Below, one piece after another: positions 32,302 to 43,012 of a DNA stretch of 64,000 nt; positions within the stretch are counted from its first letter, which is position 1; every line of letters begins with the position of its first letter. Source of the DNA: Pectobacterium atrosepticum. GTDB lineage: Bacteria > Pseudomonadota > Gammaproteobacteria > Enterobacterales > Enterobacteriaceae. The notes under the pieces are model-generated. The model did not search any database. It was given only the letters and a program-made list of their open reading frames with translations, and was not told the DNA's origin. The DNA lies in the NCBI GenBank assembly GCA_019056595.1, contig CP036163.1:1798001-1862000 (forward strand). The letters are read 5' to 3'. Position numbers and translations under genes: made by a program.

Positions 32302-32328
32302 CTATCGGTAGCAAGCCTGCTTTCTTTA
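32302..32328 (-). promoter_or_regulatory. Sigma-28 promoter of the chemoreceptor gene
   Basis: On the minus strand, TAAA (32328-32325), exactly 15 bases, then ACCGATAG (32309-32302). The -10 differs from GCCGATAA at two bases. It lies about 75 bp ahead of the ATG. Confidence 0.78.
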
Positions 32329-32427
32329 AAGAAACTTTAGTAACGAAAGTATTTTTACTTAAACTGCTCACGCTAACGTATGGCGCCTCGGTGCGCTAAA
32401 AGTCAGGGACATTAAACGCTTTTTGGC

Positions 32428-32433
32428 TATAAT
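32428..32433 (+). promoter_or_regulatory. Probable -10 element of ppa
   Basis: A perfect TATAAT 40 bp before the ppa start. The -35 region is poor (AGGGAC at 17 bases). Confidence 0.5.
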
Positions 32434-32473
32434 GACGGCCACGCTATTCAGGTTTTAAGAGAAGGAAACTGAC

Positions 32474-33004
32474 ATGAGTCTGAACGATGTTCCAGCAGGT
32501 AAAGATCTGCCAGAAGATATCTATGTAGTGATTGAAATCCCCGCGAATGCCGATCCAATCAAATATGAAATTGATAAAGATACCGGTGCGCTGTTTGTAG
32601 ACCGTTTCATGTCTACAGCCATGTTCTACCCATGCAACTACGGCTACATCAACCACACGCTGTCTCTGGATGGCGACCCAGTTGACGTGCTGGTACCGAC
32701 CCCGTATCCGTTGCAGCCGGGCTCAGTGATCCGCTGCCGTCCTGTTGGCGTGCTGAAAATGAGCGACGAAGCGGGCGAAGATGCCAAGCTGGTTGCCGTT
32801 CCGCATAGCAAGCTGACTAAAGAATACGATCATATTAAAGACGTTAACGACCTGTCCGAACTGCTGCGTGCACAAATTAGCCACTTCTTTGAACACTACA
32901 AAGATCTGGAAAAAGGCAAGTGGGTGAAAGTTGAAGGTTGGGATAACGCTGAAGCGGCAAAAGCCGAAATCATTGCTTCCTTCGAGCGCGCGAAAAACAA
33001 ATAA
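32474..33004 (+). CDS. ppa: Inorganic pyrophosphatase (family I)
   Basis: A 176-residue soluble enzyme, the same length as E. coli Ppa, that hydrolyses pyrophosphate and so drives biosynthetic reactions. [24 protein letters not shown] carries the DxDPxD metal-binding signature; YEIDKDTG and [14 protein letters not shown] are also conserved. GAAGGAAA precedes the ATG. It is convergent with ytfP and followed by a strong terminator. Confidence 0.97.
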   Translation: MSLNDVPAGKDLPEDIYVVIEIPANADPIKYEIDKDTGALFVDRFMSTAMFYPCNYGYINHTLSLDGDPVDVLVPTPYPLQPGSVIRCRPVGVLKMSDEAGEDAKLVAVPHSKLTKEYDHIKDVNDLSELLRAQISHFFEHYKDLEKGKWVKVEGWDNAEAAKAEIIASFERAKNK

Positions 33005-33012
33005 GCGCTACG

Positions 33013-33045
33013 CGATCAAAGACACCGCACGATCAAAAACACCGC
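33013..33045. repeat. Short direct repeat leading into the ppa terminator
   Basis: Two 16-base copies of CGATCAAAGACACCGC (second copy CGATCAAAAACACCGC) lie one base apart at 33013-33028 and 33030-33045. The second copy forms the left arm of the terminator. Confidence 0.75.
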
Positions 33046-33064
33046 TTTACGCGGTGTTTTTATT
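33035..33064 (+). terminator. Terminator after ppa
   Basis: AAACACCGC pairs with GCGGTGTTT around TTTAC, followed by TTATTTAT. Confidence 0.88.
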
Positions 33065-33097
33065 TATGGAGATAATGACTTGATTGGTTACTCGACT

Positions 33098-33448
33098 TCA
33101 AGCCTCTTCTTCATTGCGCTTCAGCCAGTCGCCGCTGGCAATACGCATTAGCCCTACAACAGGGTGTTTGTACAGATAAATCCAGGCATTGCCCAGAGGG
33201 GTGGGAATCAACTCACGCTGGTATTCGTGACCGTCCCGTTTTAACGCATCCAGTTCCGTCAGAATCGACGAACTAATGCGATAGACCTCGCAACGGATCT
33301 CTCCATCGCCAGGTACGACTGCCGGATAATGGCCGAGATCGTACAGCTCGAAACCAGCGAGCAGACAATCCCCTAACCATTGCGCATTCGTCATCCAATG
33401 ACTATTTCCCTGTTTGCGTCGTAAACTGCCGTAAACAATAATTCGCAT
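33098..33448 (-). CDS. ytfP: Gamma-glutamylcyclotransferase-fold protein YtfP
   Basis: A 116-residue protein of the GGCT-like (AIG2) fold. MRIIVYGSLRRKQGNSHW supplies the YGSLR substrate loop, and Glu in ELDALKRDGHEY is the usual acidic residue. The physiological substrate is unknown. It begins 2 bp after the tamB stop, so tamA-tamB-ytfP form one translation unit, as in E. coli. Confidence 0.93.
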   Translation of the reverse strand: MRIIVYGSLRRKQGNSHWMTNAQWLGDCLLAGFELYDLGHYPAVVPGDGEIRCEVYRISSSILTELDALKRDGHEYQRELIPTPLGNAWIYLYKHPVVGLMRIASGDWLKRNEEEA

Positions 33449-33450
33449 CG

Positions 33451-36400
33451 CTAGAACTCAAACTGATAGAGCACATCTAATGCCTGACTAATTCCAGACA
33501 CCGCTTCCAAGTATAGCTTTGGCATCAGGCGGTAACGCAGCGTTAACGTTGCCAAAGAATCGAATATGCCAACTCCATATTTCACTTGCAGACCCGGAAG
33601 GACGTAACCGCTGACGACAACCTGAGAATTATCGCCAACACCCTGTGTATCCAGAGCTAAATTACTTACGCCAAAGGCCTCGCCGATTTTACCCACAACT
33701 TGACCACTTTGTGCAACCCCTAAACCTACTAACATTGAGGTCATCGCCGAGCTATCTGCTCCGCCGCTGTCCAAACCCTGTCCACGCAGCAGATAAGAGA
33801 GCGCTTCCTGCTGCGACATCGCCGGATCGGAGAAGACTTCCAGCTTCGGTGTAGCAGCCATGCCAGTGACGCGCACGCCTGCGGTAACGTCGTCAGCAGT
33901 GTTGTCTGGATTACGCACGGCTTCGATATTCAGGATCGGCTGGTCGGGCGGGCCAGAGAACAAAATCAGTCCTTTACGGACGATCAAATCTTGTCCATAG
34001 GCTTTAAAGCGGCCGGACGGAATATCGATCTGGCCGTTTAGCCCTAGTCCGCGCTCGTCCTGAACCATCTTCAGGTCACCCTGTAGACGGGCGGCAAGCC
34101 CAAATGCATCTAGCTGTACATCATTACCAACGCGGATCGTGAGGTTGCTATTAATAGGAATCGCAGCGCTGGCTTTTTTCAGCGGCTGGCGCTGAGCATC
34201 GAGCATCACTTCATCCGACGACACCGCCACCGCGCTTTCCGGCATATCTTTAACCACGATACGCGCCCACGGAATACTGACCGATCCGTTTAACGCAAAC
34301 AGCTGCGGCGTGGCCTCGAAAACAATATCTGGCGAAACATCCAGCCTCGCCATAGGCGGAATCGTCACCCGCAACTTCTGGCCTTTCGCGGCAATTCGCG
34401 CACGCCAGGCATCAGGCTGCGACCAGTCCGCGTTCCCACCAAGATTTAACTGTCCATTATCCGTTTTCAGGAAACCTTGCAGCGTTGACGACATCCCACT
34501 GAAGTTCACCGCCAGTCGCCCATTGGTCAGGTCAATCGGCATCCAGTTGCCATCAATATCCAACCGTTCCAGCACCATCTGGCCGAATAACTGCGGGCGA
34601 GCGACATCTCCCGCGAGACGCAGGTTCGCATTCAGTATCCCCGCCGCTTTTTCTCCTTTGCTCAATGCAGGGTTGAGCAACGCCAACGAAATATTATTGA
34701 TCGTGACGCTGCCGCCGAGATTGCGCCGACCCTGTGGATCGGTCACTTGAATATCACCGCTGAAGCGCCCGTTTTCGCGAATCGCCATCAGCCAGCCAAG
34801 CTGCGCCCGCCCGCGATCGAGCCCGGCATTCAACGTAAAAGTATCGAAATCAATCGGCAACGTATTGCCCTGCATCTGTTGGCGAACGCTGATGCCGTTC
34901 CCTACCAGCGATACTTTCGCCTGCGGTAAGCCTTGTCCCGCCTGCCAGCTGATATCGGCACCGCCCGTGAACGTCCCAGCCAGCACCGTATCCTCCGTCA
35001 GGAACGGTTTTAACATGGCAAGATCGAAACGGTTCAGTCGAACGCTTGCCTGTCCGCTCGGCCCCGCTTCAATCGCTTTTGGTACACAAAGTTCTGCGTT
35101 CGGATTACGCCAGCAGTGCGTGCCAATTGTGATCTTCTGCTGCGTATTCAGGTAATCCAGCGCCATATCCTGTGTCAGACGCCATTCCCCCACAGGGGTG
35201 TCGAAACGGGTATTGCTCAACGTGCCACGCCAGCGTTGTTCCTGACGATCGAAGCTGCCTGAAAGCGCTAATTGCCCCGCGACCGGCTCACCCTGCATAT
35301 TCAATCGGAGCTGGTGCTGTTTCTCGTTGCCGCTGGCATCCAGCGTTAACAGACTAATATTCAGGCCATCTTGCTTCAGATCTTCAAGACGCACCGCGAG
35401 CTTGCCCTGAATCTGCTGCTCAGAACGTACATCGCCTTCCACCCTCACCTGGCTAATCGTGATAGCTTGCCAGCGCAGCCCAGAAGCCGTGATATCCGCT
35501 AACATCTGCGGTTCACGCAGATTGCCGCGTAGTTTGAGCGTACCGATGGCGCGCCCCGCGAGGCCGGGCAACATACCATCCAGCGACGGCGCATTGATGT
35601 CCGCATCCAACTGCCACTTGTCGCTCAGGTCGCCCTTAACGTTCAGTTGGTTACGGCCTAACGCCAGATTCAGCCCAGGTATTGTCCACTGGCCCGCGGC
35701 GTTACCGCGTAGTTCACCTCTGGCCGTGAGCTTGTTCGCTTTCACGTTACCGTCCAGCCGCAATTCAGGCACCTGCAACTGCCAGCTACCGCCATAGACG
35801 CTGCCGCGAGTCGTTATTTTCCCGTCTATTTTCGCGGGCCATTCGGGCCACTGTTTCGCGGTGTTAATCCCGTTCAGCAGGAGTTCACTGCGCCAGCTTA
35901 TCGCTTTACTCCAGTCGATAAGCGCACTCAGATCGGCATTGCCCTGCAACGCTGCCAGCCGCAGACGGCTCAGCGTAAACTGCTGCTCGTTGCCTTTGCC
36001 ATCCAGCAACAGCGTCGCGGGGGGAATGTCCGCTCCGCTGAGGTCGCCGCGCAGCGACAGCGCGTAGTCGGTCGCTTTGCCGTTAAAACGCAGCCTGACG
36101 TTGCTAGCCTGATACTGTGTTGCCCCCGTCAGCGGCCAGCGCACACGCTCGGTTTGCAGCGTCAACGCCAGCGGCAGCCCGGCTTCCGCCAGTTTAGTTT
36201 GTAGGTCTACCTGTGCACGCTGCGGCCCCGAGAGATTCAATGCCACATTCAGCTGTTCGCGCAGGCCGCCGTCGACCGTCAGTTTCAGCTTTTCGCCCTT
36301 GAGCGGATCGACGTTCAACACGCCGTTCGCCGTTAGCGAAACGGGCCAGTTATCACTGAGCGTCGCCTCACCGCGCACATTCAATCCGCCCTGCGGCGAT

Positions 36401-37488
36401 TGCACGATCAATTTGTCCAGACGCAAATGCTGCTGTTGGGTCGACGCCTGCACGAACAGGTTATTAATCAAAATGTCCTGATCGCCCGTCAGCCGCAGCT
36501 GTTCGCCATGAATCTCGACAATGTTCAGATCCAGTGGCAGCGTGAACTGCGGTAGATCCGGCAGCAGCGGTTTGGAGAACAGTGCGCTCAGGCGTTCACC
36601 CAGTGGCTGTTCAGGCACTGCTGGCTTGTCAGATGCGCTATCTGTTTTGGGTGTCGATGCTGTCAGTATCGGTGTCGTGGTGGTGGCTGCCGCGACCGTG
36701 TTATTTGCCTCTAGCACTTTATCGATTTGAAGCGTTTGCGAGGAGCCTTGCTCAACCGCCTCGCGTACGTTCGCCGCTGTTTCTTTGATGACGGATGCCA
36801 TTTCAGCCGCCGTCACTTTGCCATCTTCCAACACATCGACAGGTGTTTTCGGCAAAGCCACCAGCAGCGCACTAATTTTGGTCGGCAACAGCGTCAGCGC
36901 ACGTCCTTCCCACTGCATTCCCGTACGGAATTCGCCCAGCGAAATCGCTGTATCATCGACGGTAACCTGAACGCTATTGAGTACCAACTGACGCAGAGAA
37001 ATAGGGAAAGGTGCTGAGATTTCCGTGACTGGCGTCGAAGGAGGCGGTGATTCTTCTGCCGCTGGCAAGGCTTTGGTATCCACGACGACATCCACGCGGT
37101 TCGCCGAGAGATCATTGATGCACAACTGGCTTTTGCGTAAACACCCTAACGCCAGCGACAGATGAAATTCATCAACCTTTACCGTCACGCCCGGCATCTC
37201 GTAGCTGACATTTTTCAGCGTTAAATCACGCCAGCCACCGCTCACGCTGGCAATATCGAGTCCCGGCACCACGCGCGCGGCGGTATTCAGCAATAGATGC
37301 AGGCCCGGCGTAGTTCCCACCAGCAGCCCTAGCCCGACAATGAGCAGTAATAAGAAGGCGACGATCCCGATACCTATCTTTTTCCACCAGCGTCCTTTCC
37401 GCGCTGGCGTCGTCGGCGCGCTATCAGGCATGACGTTTTCTTCTGTCACCGGATCCTGTGCTTTTTTTTCGTTTTTATCATCCATCAT
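33451..37488 (-). CDS. tamB: Translocation and assembly module subunit TamB
   Basis: A 1345-residue AsmA-like protein (E. coli 1259) that spans the periplasm between TamA and the inner membrane and takes part in outer-membrane protein and phospholipid traffic. It has one N-terminal transmembrane segment (about 38-60) after a charged cytosolic tail and a long beta-rich repeat region. The conserved C-terminal domain (about 1000-1345) includes [10 protein letters not shown] and ends YQFEF. The extra length is a Thr/Pro/Ala-rich stretch near residues 255-310. Its ATG overlaps the tamA stop as ATGA. Confidence 0.95.
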   Translation of the reverse strand: MMDDKNEKKAQDPVTEENVMPDSAPTTPARKGRWWKKIGIGIVAFLLLLIVGLGLLVGTTPGLHLLLNTAARVVPGLDIASVSGGWRDLTLKNVSYEMPGVTVKVDEFHLSLALGCLRKSQLCINDLSANRVDVVVDTKALPAAEESPPPSTPVTEISAPFPISLRQLVLNSVQVTVDDTAISLGEFRTGMQWEGRALTLLPTKISALLVALPKTPVDVLEDGKVTAAEMASVIKETAANVREAVEQGSSQTLQIDKVLEANNTVAAATTTTPILTASTPKTDSASDKPAVPEQPLGERLSALFSKPLLPDLPQFTLPLDLNIVEIHGEQLRLTGDQDILINNLFVQASTQQQHLRLDKLIVQSPQGGLNVRGEATLSDNWPVSLTANGVLNVDPLKGEKLKLTVDGGLREQLNVALNLSGPQRAQVDLQTKLAEAGLPLALTLQTERVRWPLTGATQYQASNVRLRFNGKATDYALSLRGDLSGADIPPATLLLDGKGNEQQFTLSRLRLAALQGNADLSALIDWSKAISWRSELLLNGINTAKQWPEWPAKIDGKITTRGSVYGGSWQLQVPELRLDGNVKANKLTARGELRGNAAGQWTIPGLNLALGRNQLNVKGDLSDKWQLDADINAPSLDGMLPGLAGRAIGTLKLRGNLREPQMLADITASGLRWQAITISQVRVEGDVRSEQQIQGKLAVRLEDLKQDGLNISLLTLDASGNEKQHQLRLNMQGEPVAGQLALSGSFDRQEQRWRGTLSNTRFDTPVGEWRLTQDMALDYLNTQQKITIGTHCWRNPNAELCVPKAIEAGPSGQASVRLNRFDLAMLKPFLTEDTVLAGTFTGGADISWQAGQGLPQAKVSLVGNGISVRQQMQGNTLPIDFDTFTLNAGLDRGRAQLGWLMAIRENGRFSGDIQVTDPQGRRNLGGSVTINNISLALLNPALSKGEKAAGILNANLRLAGDVARPQLFGQMVLERLDIDGNWMPIDLTNGRLAVNFSGMSSTLQGFLKTDNGQLNLGGNADWSQPDAWRARIAAKGQKLRVTIPPMARLDVSPDIVFEATPQLFALNGSVSIPWARIVVKDMPESAVAVSSDEVMLDAQRQPLKKASAAIPINSNLTIRVGNDVQLDAFGLAARLQGDLKMVQDERGLGLNGQIDIPSGRFKAYGQDLIVRKGLILFSGPPDQPILNIEAVRNPDNTADDVTAGVRVTGMAATPKLEVFSDPAMSQQEALSYLLRGQGLDSGGADSSAMTSMLVGLGVAQSGQVVGKIGEAFGVSNLALDTQGVGDNSQVVVSGYVLPGLQVKYGVGIFDSLATLTLRYRLMPKLYLEAVSGISQALDVLYQFEF

Positions 37489-39344
37489 AATTCAGGCCCC
37501 AGTGCGATATAGAACTGAACATCGTTCTTCTTCTCTGCATCGCCGATCGGCATGGCAACATCGAGTTTCACTGGGCCAATCGGCGAGGCCCAGCGCACAC
37601 CGACACCCGTGCCAGTCTTGAAGTTACTCCGTTTGATGTCATTCACCGCTTCACCTGAATCAACAAAAACCGCGCTCCACCATTTTCCCGTCACGTTGTA
37701 TTGGTACTCGAGCGAGCCAGTCGCCAGCTTGGACGCACCGGTCAGTTTGCCGTCGCTGTCACGCGGCGAAATAGATTTGTATTTATACCCACGAATGCTG
37801 CGATCGCCACCGGCAAAGAAACGCAGTGAGGGAGGAACGCGGGAGAAATTATTGGTCTCAATCCAGCCCAGATTGCCGCGCGCGACAAAACGGTGTTTAT
37901 CCGCCAGCGTACGAATCCAGACGTTCTGCGCCTGAACCACGGCAAAATCGATATCCGATCCCCAGGTAGTGTCGGAAATATCGATAGAATAACGCTGCGT
38001 ATCACCCCATACCGGCATCAGCCCGCCGCGTTGACGAGTTCGGTTAATGCTCACGCCCGGATAGATCAGCATCGTGGTATCCGTCACGCTCGCCTGCGTA
38101 AAGTGATCGAGGCTCCAGCGCAGGTTGATCGCCCGTTGCCAGCCGCTGGAAAGATCCCAGTAGCGTGCAACATTCACCGTGGTGCCATCGGATTTGGTAT
38201 CGTTGAGATCTTCGCGTTTAAAACCGCCTTGCAACAGGTAATACTGCTCAAGCGGGTTCTTCAACAAGGGAATTTTGTAGCTAAAATCGAGTGATTGCTC
38301 CGGCGCAGACACGCTCAGGCTGCTTTCCAGACTGTGGCCCCGAGAATTCACCCAAGGTTTATTCCAGGTCGTTTTAAAACGAGGGCCAACATCAGTGGCA
38401 TAACCCACCCCAGTTTCGATGCGGTTGCGGGTTCGCGGCGTCACCACAGCGTCAAGCGGCAGAACCTTGGTGCTTTTTGACTGTTCGAAATTGGGCGATA
38501 CCACGACGGAATTAAACCATCCCGACGCAGAGAGGCGACGGTTTAACTCACCGAGATCCTCACTGGTGTAAACATCGCCTTCATGAAACGGTACCAGATT
38601 TTGCAGATAATCATCGCGGATTTGTGCGCCCTGAAAATTCACAGCGCCAAAACGATAGCGTTCCCCACTATCAAAATCGATGTCCCAAAATGCTTCTCTC
38701 TCTTCGCGCATCACGCCGAGCTGGCTTTGCTGGAAGCGTGCATCAAAATAGCCTTTGCGTAATGACAAGCCGTTCAACCCGCTTTTAAAGCGATCGTAAT
38801 CACTGTGATTCAACACAGAACCAATTTCAGGACGATCGTCTTTAACCAGCTGCTGATAGTCTTTATCGTCATGCGCACCGCCACGCAAGGTGATGTTCAC
38901 ACCAGCAATTTTTACCGGTTCGCCGGGCGTAACAGTCGCAATCAATACAGGTCGCCCACCATTAACGGCAGGTCGAAATTCAAAACCAATCTGTGGATCG
39001 TAATAGCCGAGCGCACGCAACCCCTGACGGATCGCCTCATCAACGCGTGACCGAAAACGTCCGTCAGCATTAACCTCATCGACCGCAATGGTAGATAAAC
39101 CTGCCCGCACATTTTTTTGTAGCTGCCCTTCCAGCCCCATGACTTGCAGACGCACACTCGCCGCCTGGCTATCTGGCGCCAACATGAGCAGCGCGCACAT
39201 CAGGCCAAGAATCCGGTATCGTGGTGCACCGCAGCCAGCAAGGACGTTCTTTTGTTCTGCTACGCCTTTTTGCCCGGTAACACTTTTTTTTCCAATGAAA
39301 CGGTTCTTTGAAGTGAAACGTCTTTTTGCAATGAAAATAGTCAC
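37485..39344 (-). CDS. tamA: Translocation and assembly module subunit TamA
   Basis: A 619-residue Omp85-family outer-membrane barrel (E. coli 577). It has three POTRA domains (about 62-270), then a 16-strand barrel with the conserved [13 protein letters not shown] motif, ending FYIALGPEL. The start is a GTG at 39344 with AGGGAG 5 bases upstream, which supports an N-terminal extension of about 45 residues before the hydrophobic signal core ([14 protein letters not shown]). The extension consists of five degenerate six-residue basic repeats. It is divergent from msrA, as in E. coli. Confidence 0.95.
   Translation of the reverse strand: MTIFIAKRRFTSKNRFIGKKSVTGQKGVAEQKNVLAGCGAPRYRILGLMCALLMLAPDSQAASVRLQVMGLEGQLQKNVRAGLSTIAVDEVNADGRFRSRVDEAIRQGLRALGYYDPQIGFEFRPAVNGGRPVLIATVTPGEPVKIAGVNITLRGGAHDDKDYQQLVKDDRPEIGSVLNHSDYDRFKSGLNGLSLRKGYFDARFQQSQLGVMREEREAFWDIDFDSGERYRFGAVNFQGAQIRDDYLQNLVPFHEGDVYTSEDLGELNRRLSASGWFNSVVVSPNFEQSKSTKVLPLDAVVTPRTRNRIETGVGYATDVGPRFKTTWNKPWVNSRGHSLESSLSVSAPEQSLDFSYKIPLLKNPLEQYYLLQGGFKREDLNDTKSDGTTVNVARYWDLSSGWQRAINLRWSLDHFTQASVTDTTMLIYPGVSINRTRQRGGLMPVWGDTQRYSIDISDTTWGSDIDFAVVQAQNVWIRTLADKHRFVARGNLGWIETNNFSRVPPSLRFFAGGDRSIRGYKYKSISPRDSDGKLTGASKLATGSLEYQYNVTGKWWSAVFVDSGEAVNDIKRSNFKTGTGVGVRWASPIGPVKLDVAMPIGDAEKKNDVQFYIALGPEL
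39246..39335 (-). repeat. Five degenerate 18-bp repeats at the start of tamA
   Basis: Residues 4-33 read [24 protein letters not shown] and VAEQKN: five six-residue units of pattern [FV]-[ITA]-x-[KQ]-K/R/N-x, each encoded by 18 bp. They lie ahead of the signal-peptide core. Confidence 0.8.
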
Positions 39345-39676
39345 TGAGCTCCCTGATAAATCGGTCTGTCGCCTAAAACCTATAGCATGGCTTTTATCAC
39401 TTCGCCCGCCGCGTTGACGGCCGCCGCTGTACGCTTACCTGACAATCCGCAATGTAGCGCTGAAATCTTCTGCCAACTTTGCATGATATTAGTGATAAAT
39501 ACTAATTTTCTATCTTAAAAATAGATTTTCACCTACAAACATCAGTGTGCGGCATTACAGATAAACATTACCTTAACATTAAACACCATTAAGATATAAA
39601 GACAGCCCAATGCTTCTTGGTTATGCTTTCAATGAAAGCGGGTTATTTACCCAGTCTAGCTGGAGTTAACAACGTG
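39345..39676. other. Intergenic region between divergent tamA and msrA
   Basis: About 330 bp, AT-rich between 39480 and 39600. It carries the two divergent promoters; no clear consensus, hairpin or ORF was seen. Confidence 0.4.
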
Positions 39677-40315
39677 ATGAATTCGATTGATAAGACGCAG
39701 CGGATTACGCAATCCGATGCTTTACCGGGGCGTTCCACCCCTATGCCAGTAGCCAGGCTGCACGTCGTGCATGAACATTCCATGACGCATGTGCCGGACC
39801 ACATGTCTGTCGCTATTTTTGCGATGGGCTGCTTCTGGGGCGCAGAGCGTTTGTTCTGGCAACAGCCGGGCATCTACAGCACCGCTGCGGGTTATATCGG
39901 TGGTTACACGCCCAATCCGACCTACCGTGAAGTGTGCAGCGGGCAAACCGACCACGCCGAAGCAGTGCGTGTCGTTTTCGACCCTGCGACTATCAGCTAC
40001 AGCCAATTGCTGCAATTATTTTGGGAAAATCACGACCCCGCACAGGGTATGCGTCAGGGTGGTGATATCGGCAGCCAGTATCGCTCCGCCATTTATACGC
40101 TCACTCCCGAGCAGGAACAGGCCGCGCAGGCGAGCCTTCAGCGCTTTCAACAGGCGATGAGGGAGAACAGCGACGGTCGTGCGATCAGCACAGAAATCGA
40201 ACCTGCGGGCCCGTTCTATTATGCGGAAGAGGATCACCAGCAATATCTGCACAAGAATCCGAACGGCTACTGTGGATTAGGCGGCATCGGCGTCTGTCTG
40301 CCGCCTCCGCGTTGA
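39677..40315 (+). CDS. msrA: Peptide methionine (S)-S-oxide reductase MsrA
   Basis: A 212-residue cytoplasmic repair enzyme for oxidised methionine. The catalytic cysteine lies in [11 protein letters not shown] (about residue 52), and the resolving cysteine is in the C-terminal [14 protein letters not shown]. Length equals E. coli MsrA from the ATG at 39677 (MNSIDKTQ); the GTG one codon upstream is also possible with GGAG 8 bases away. The frame open to 39617 is unlikely to be translated. Confidence 0.95.
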   Translation: MNSIDKTQRITQSDALPGRSTPMPVARLHVVHEHSMTHVPDHMSVAIFAMGCFWGAERLFWQQPGIYSTAAGYIGGYTPNPTYREVCSGQTDHAEAVRVVFDPATISYSQLLQLFWENHDPAQGMRQGGDIGSQYRSAIYTLTPEQEQAAQASLQRFQQAMRENSDGRAISTEIEPAGPFYYAEEDHQQYLHKNPNGYCGLGGIGVCLPPPR

Positions 40316-40340
40316 CCGCTGGCGGTAATTTCACCGCTCC

Positions 40341-40349
40341 TGCTATAAT
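40341..40349 (+). promoter_or_regulatory. Consensus extended -10 element next to a hairpin
   Basis: TGCTATAAT is a perfect extended -10 sequence, 26 bp after the msrA stop. A transcript from it would start at about 40356, at the very foot of the GC-rich terminator hairpin. Confidence 0.5.
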
Positions 40350-40356
40350 GCCCCCG

Positions 40357-40383
40357 AACCGGGCTAATCCTCGCCCGGTTTTG
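40357..40383 (+). terminator. Terminator after msrA, or attenuator ahead of ytfL
   Basis: AACCGGGC pairs with GCCCGGTT around TAATCCTC, followed by TTG. It lies between the extended -10 and ytfL. Confidence 0.65.
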
Positions 40384-40486
40384 ACCTTCAATAACGATCA
40401 TAATGTGTTCACTTTTATGTGTTCACCTTTCTGAGGATCGCTGCGTCAATCTCGGCTCATGCGAAAACTTACCTAAAGTAAAAACT

Positions 40487-41812
40487 ATGTTAAACAGTCT
40501 ATTACTGATTCTTTTTCTTATTGCCATCAGTGCGTTTTTCTCGATGTCGGAGATCTCGCTGGCGGCGTCTCGTAAAATTAAACTCAAACTGATGGCTGAT
40601 GAGGGAAATATCAACGCCAATCTGGTGCTCAAGTTGCAGGAAACGCCGGGCATCTTCTTTACCGTGATTCAAATTGGCGTCAACGCCGTCGCGATTCTGG
40701 CCGGTATCATCGGCGATGCGGCATTTTCCCCTACCTTTTCCATGCTGTTTGAACGCTTCATGTCACCCGAATCCGCAGATAAAGTCAGTTTCATCTGCTC
40801 ATTTGTCCTTGTCACTAGCCTGTTCATTCTGTTTGGCGATCTCACCCCGAAACGCATTGGTATGATTGCGCCGGAAACCGTAGCGGTCCGCATAATCAAC
40901 CCCATGCGCTTCTGCCTGTTCCTTTTCCGCCCGATGGTCTGGATATTTAACGGTCTGGCTAACGTCATTTTCCGCATGCTCAAGCTGCCGATGGTGCGTA
41001 AGGATGACATCACGTCCGATGACATTTACGCCGTGGTGGAAGCCGGTGCGCTGGCTGGCGTACTGCGTAAGCAGGAACACGAACTGATCGAAAACGTGTT
41101 TGAGCTGGAATCCCGTACCGTGCCTTCTTCCATGACCTCGCGTGAAAGTGTGGTCTACTTCGATCTGCGCGAGCACGAAGACAGCATTAAGGAAAAAATT
41201 GCCCAGCAGCCACACTCAAAGTTTCTGGTTTGCGATGGCACAATTGATCAGATCGTCGGCTACGTGGATTCCAAAGACCTGCTGATTCGGGTGCTGGGAA
41301 ACCAGAGCCTGACGTTGAGCAGCGGGGTACAGATTCGTCAGGCGCTGATCGTTCCGGATACGCTGACACTGTCCGAAGCGTTGGAAAGTTTTAAAACCGC
41401 GGGCGAAGATTTCGCGGTTATTTTGAACGAATACGCACTGATTGTCGGCATCATCACCCTTAACGACGTGATGACCACACTGATGGGCGATCTCGTCGGC
41501 CAGGGAATGGAAGAACAGATTGTGGCGCGTGATGAGAATTCATGGCTGGTTGAAGGCGGTACACCAATAGAAGACGTGATGCGGGCGCTGAATATTGATG
41601 ACTTCCCACACTCCGGCAACTACGAAACCATCGGCGGATTCATGATGTATACGCTGCGGAAAATCCCGAAACGTACCGATGCGGTGCGCTTCTCAGGCTA
41701 TAAGTTTGAGGTGGTGGATATCGACAGCTACAAAATCGATCAGTTGCTGGTGACGCGTCTGGAAGATCGTCCGATTATCGCGTCAAGCGCGAAAGTTGAT
41801 AGCACAGACTAA
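40487..41812 (+). CDS. ytfL: CNNM-domain/CBS transporter-like membrane protein YtfL
   Basis: A 441-residue inner-membrane protein of the CorC/HlyC group. It has an N-terminal CNNM (DUF21) transmembrane domain (about 1-180, with SMSEISLAASRKIKLKLM and FGDLTPKRIGM), a CBS pair (about 200-330, SRESVVYFDL) and a C-terminal transporter-associated domain. E. coli YtfL has been linked to cadaverine or polyamine export and related CNNM proteins to magnesium; the substrate here is inference. The ATG at 40487 aligns with E. coli; the longer frame from 40403 is not supported. Confidence 0.93.
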   Translation: MLNSLLLILFLIAISAFFSMSEISLAASRKIKLKLMADEGNINANLVLKLQETPGIFFTVIQIGVNAVAILAGIIGDAAFSPTFSMLFERFMSPESADKVSFICSFVLVTSLFILFGDLTPKRIGMIAPETVAVRIINPMRFCLFLFRPMVWIFNGLANVIFRMLKLPMVRKDDITSDDIYAVVEAGALAGVLRKQEHELIENVFELESRTVPSSMTSRESVVYFDLREHEDSIKEKIAQQPHSKFLVCDGTIDQIVGYVDSKDLLIRVLGNQSLTLSSGVQIRQALIVPDTLTLSEALESFKTAGEDFAVILNEYALIVGIITLNDVMTTLMGDLVGQGMEEQIVARDENSWLVEGGTPIEDVMRALNIDDFPHSGNYETIGGFMMYTLRKIPKRTDAVRFSGYKFEVVDIDSYKIDQLLVTRLEDRPIIASSAKVDSTD

Positions 41813-41845
41813 CCGTTACTCTGGCAAAGCCAGATAACAAACCAG

Positions 41846-41872
41846 AACGGCCCGCTATGGGCCGTTTCTTTA
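41846..41872. terminator. Terminator between convergent ytfL and ytfK
   Basis: AACGGCCC pairs with GGGCCGTT around GCTAT, followed by TCTTTAT. Confidence 0.82.
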
Positions 41873-41876
41873 TCAC

Positions 41877-42083
41877 TTATCCCATCTCAGCCTGAAGCCG
41901 GATGACCTGGCGATTCACTTCTGACATCACCAGAAGATGCTGCTTATCTTGTTTCTTTGGCAATAGAATTTTGCCGTAGTCGAACTCAAAAGCACCAACC
42001 CCTTTGATGTACAGTCGCCCGCGAAACAGAGTTTTCACATATTTGGCGACTTTCGAAGGATTGTAACGTTCGAAGATCCTCAT
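41877..42083 (-). CDS. ytfK: DUF1107 protein YtfK
   Basis: A 68-residue protein, the same length as E. coli YtfK, with [20 protein letters not shown] and [19 protein letters not shown]. coli YtfK stimulates (p)ppGpp accumulation through SpoT during phosphate or fatty-acid starvation, so the same role is inferred. AACGGGAG lies upstream of the ATG. It is convergent with ytfL and divergent from ytfJ. Confidence 0.93.
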   Translation of the reverse strand: MRIFERYNPSKVAKYVKTLFRGRLYIKGVGAFEFDYGKILLPKKQDKQHLLVMSEVNRQVIRLQAEMG

Positions 42084-42431
42084 CGTTTTACTCTCCCGTT
42101 TTATTTTTCTACGCTCTCCCTTTCGCCAACATGGCTGAGGTTCTGGAGCGCTAATGAGATAACGGATACTGCTAATTAGTACTGTAAAACGGCATTTAGT
42201 TCCCTACCATTTAGTATTCTTAACTGCTTTTACGGATTTTTACAGAATAGTGTTTAAGTAAATATTTAGTCATCAGTATAAACCTTCAAAAATAAGGGTT
42301 TTGTGCACTCCGGCATAAACCGTGTTATCGCGGAGCAGGACAGACCCGTTTCCTGAATCTACGCTTATTCCATAGCCTGACATTTTCCATAATAGACATC
42401 GCATCAGGTCACCCACACGGAAGGAAATACC
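42084..42431. other. Intergenic region between divergent ytfK and ytfJ
   Basis: About 350 bp, AT-rich in its middle. I looked for a PhoB box, because E. coli ytfK is PhoB-controlled, and did not see a convincing pair of direct repeats. Confidence 0.4.
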
Positions 42432-43010
42432 ATGATAAAAATACGCCACCTGCTCCTCGCGCTCTCTACAGCTTCCTTGCTGGGGCTTATCTCACTCCCA
42501 GCCTCGGCCCATACGTTAGTGCTCAACCAATGGGTTCCCCCCGTCGGGGTCGCGGACAGAGGAGAACTTCAGTACCTTAATAATCAGTTTAGTTATAAAA
42601 ACTGGAACAGCGCGCAATTGCCTGGGAAAGTACGGGTGATACAACACATCGCCGGTCGAACCTCGGCAAAAGAGATGAACGATCCCCTCATCTCCGCACT
42701 GAAGGCCGCTAACCTACCGCATGATTATTACCAAACGACGACAATCGTGAATACCGACGATGCCATCATCGGCACCAGCATGTTTGTGCGCAGTAGCCTT
42801 GAGGACAACAAGAAAGCCTTTCCATGGTCGCAATTCATTGTCGACAGCAACGGTAACGTGCGTAAAACCTGGCAGCTACAGCCGCAAAGCTCAGCTATCG
42901 CAGTGTTGGATAAACAGGGGAAAGTCCGTTTCGTGAAAGATGGCGCGTTGAGCGGGCAGGAAGTGCAGCAGGTGATGTCCCTGCTGCGTCAGTTACTGGA
43001 AGAGAAATAG
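42432..43010 (+). CDS. ytfJ: YtfJ family periplasmic protein
   Basis: A 192-residue exported protein matching E. coli YtfJ (184) over its whole length. It has a signal peptide of about 26 residues (cleavage after ASA) and then a thioredoxin-like or YtfJ_HI0045 domain (VRVIQHIAGRTSAKEMN, TTTIVNTDDAI, FPWSQFIVDSNGNVRKTWQL). No catalytic CxxC is present. The role is unknown. AAGGAA precedes the ATG. It is convergent with cysQ with only 2 bp between stops. Confidence 0.92.
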   Translation: MIKIRHLLLALSTASLLGLISLPASAHTLVLNQWVPPVGVADRGELQYLNNQFSYKNWNSAQLPGKVRVIQHIAGRTSAKEMNDPLISALKAANLPHDYYQTTTIVNTDDAIIGTSMFVRSSLEDNKKAFPWSQFIVDSNGNVRKTWQLQPQSSAIAVLDKQGKVRFVKDGALSGQEVQQVMSLLRQLLEEK

Positions 43011-43012
43011 CG

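Noticed and set aside
42125-42139. GCCAACATGGCTGA shared with the aer leader at about 14699
   Set aside because: A 14-base match in a different context without further flanking identity; probably chance around a small palindrome.
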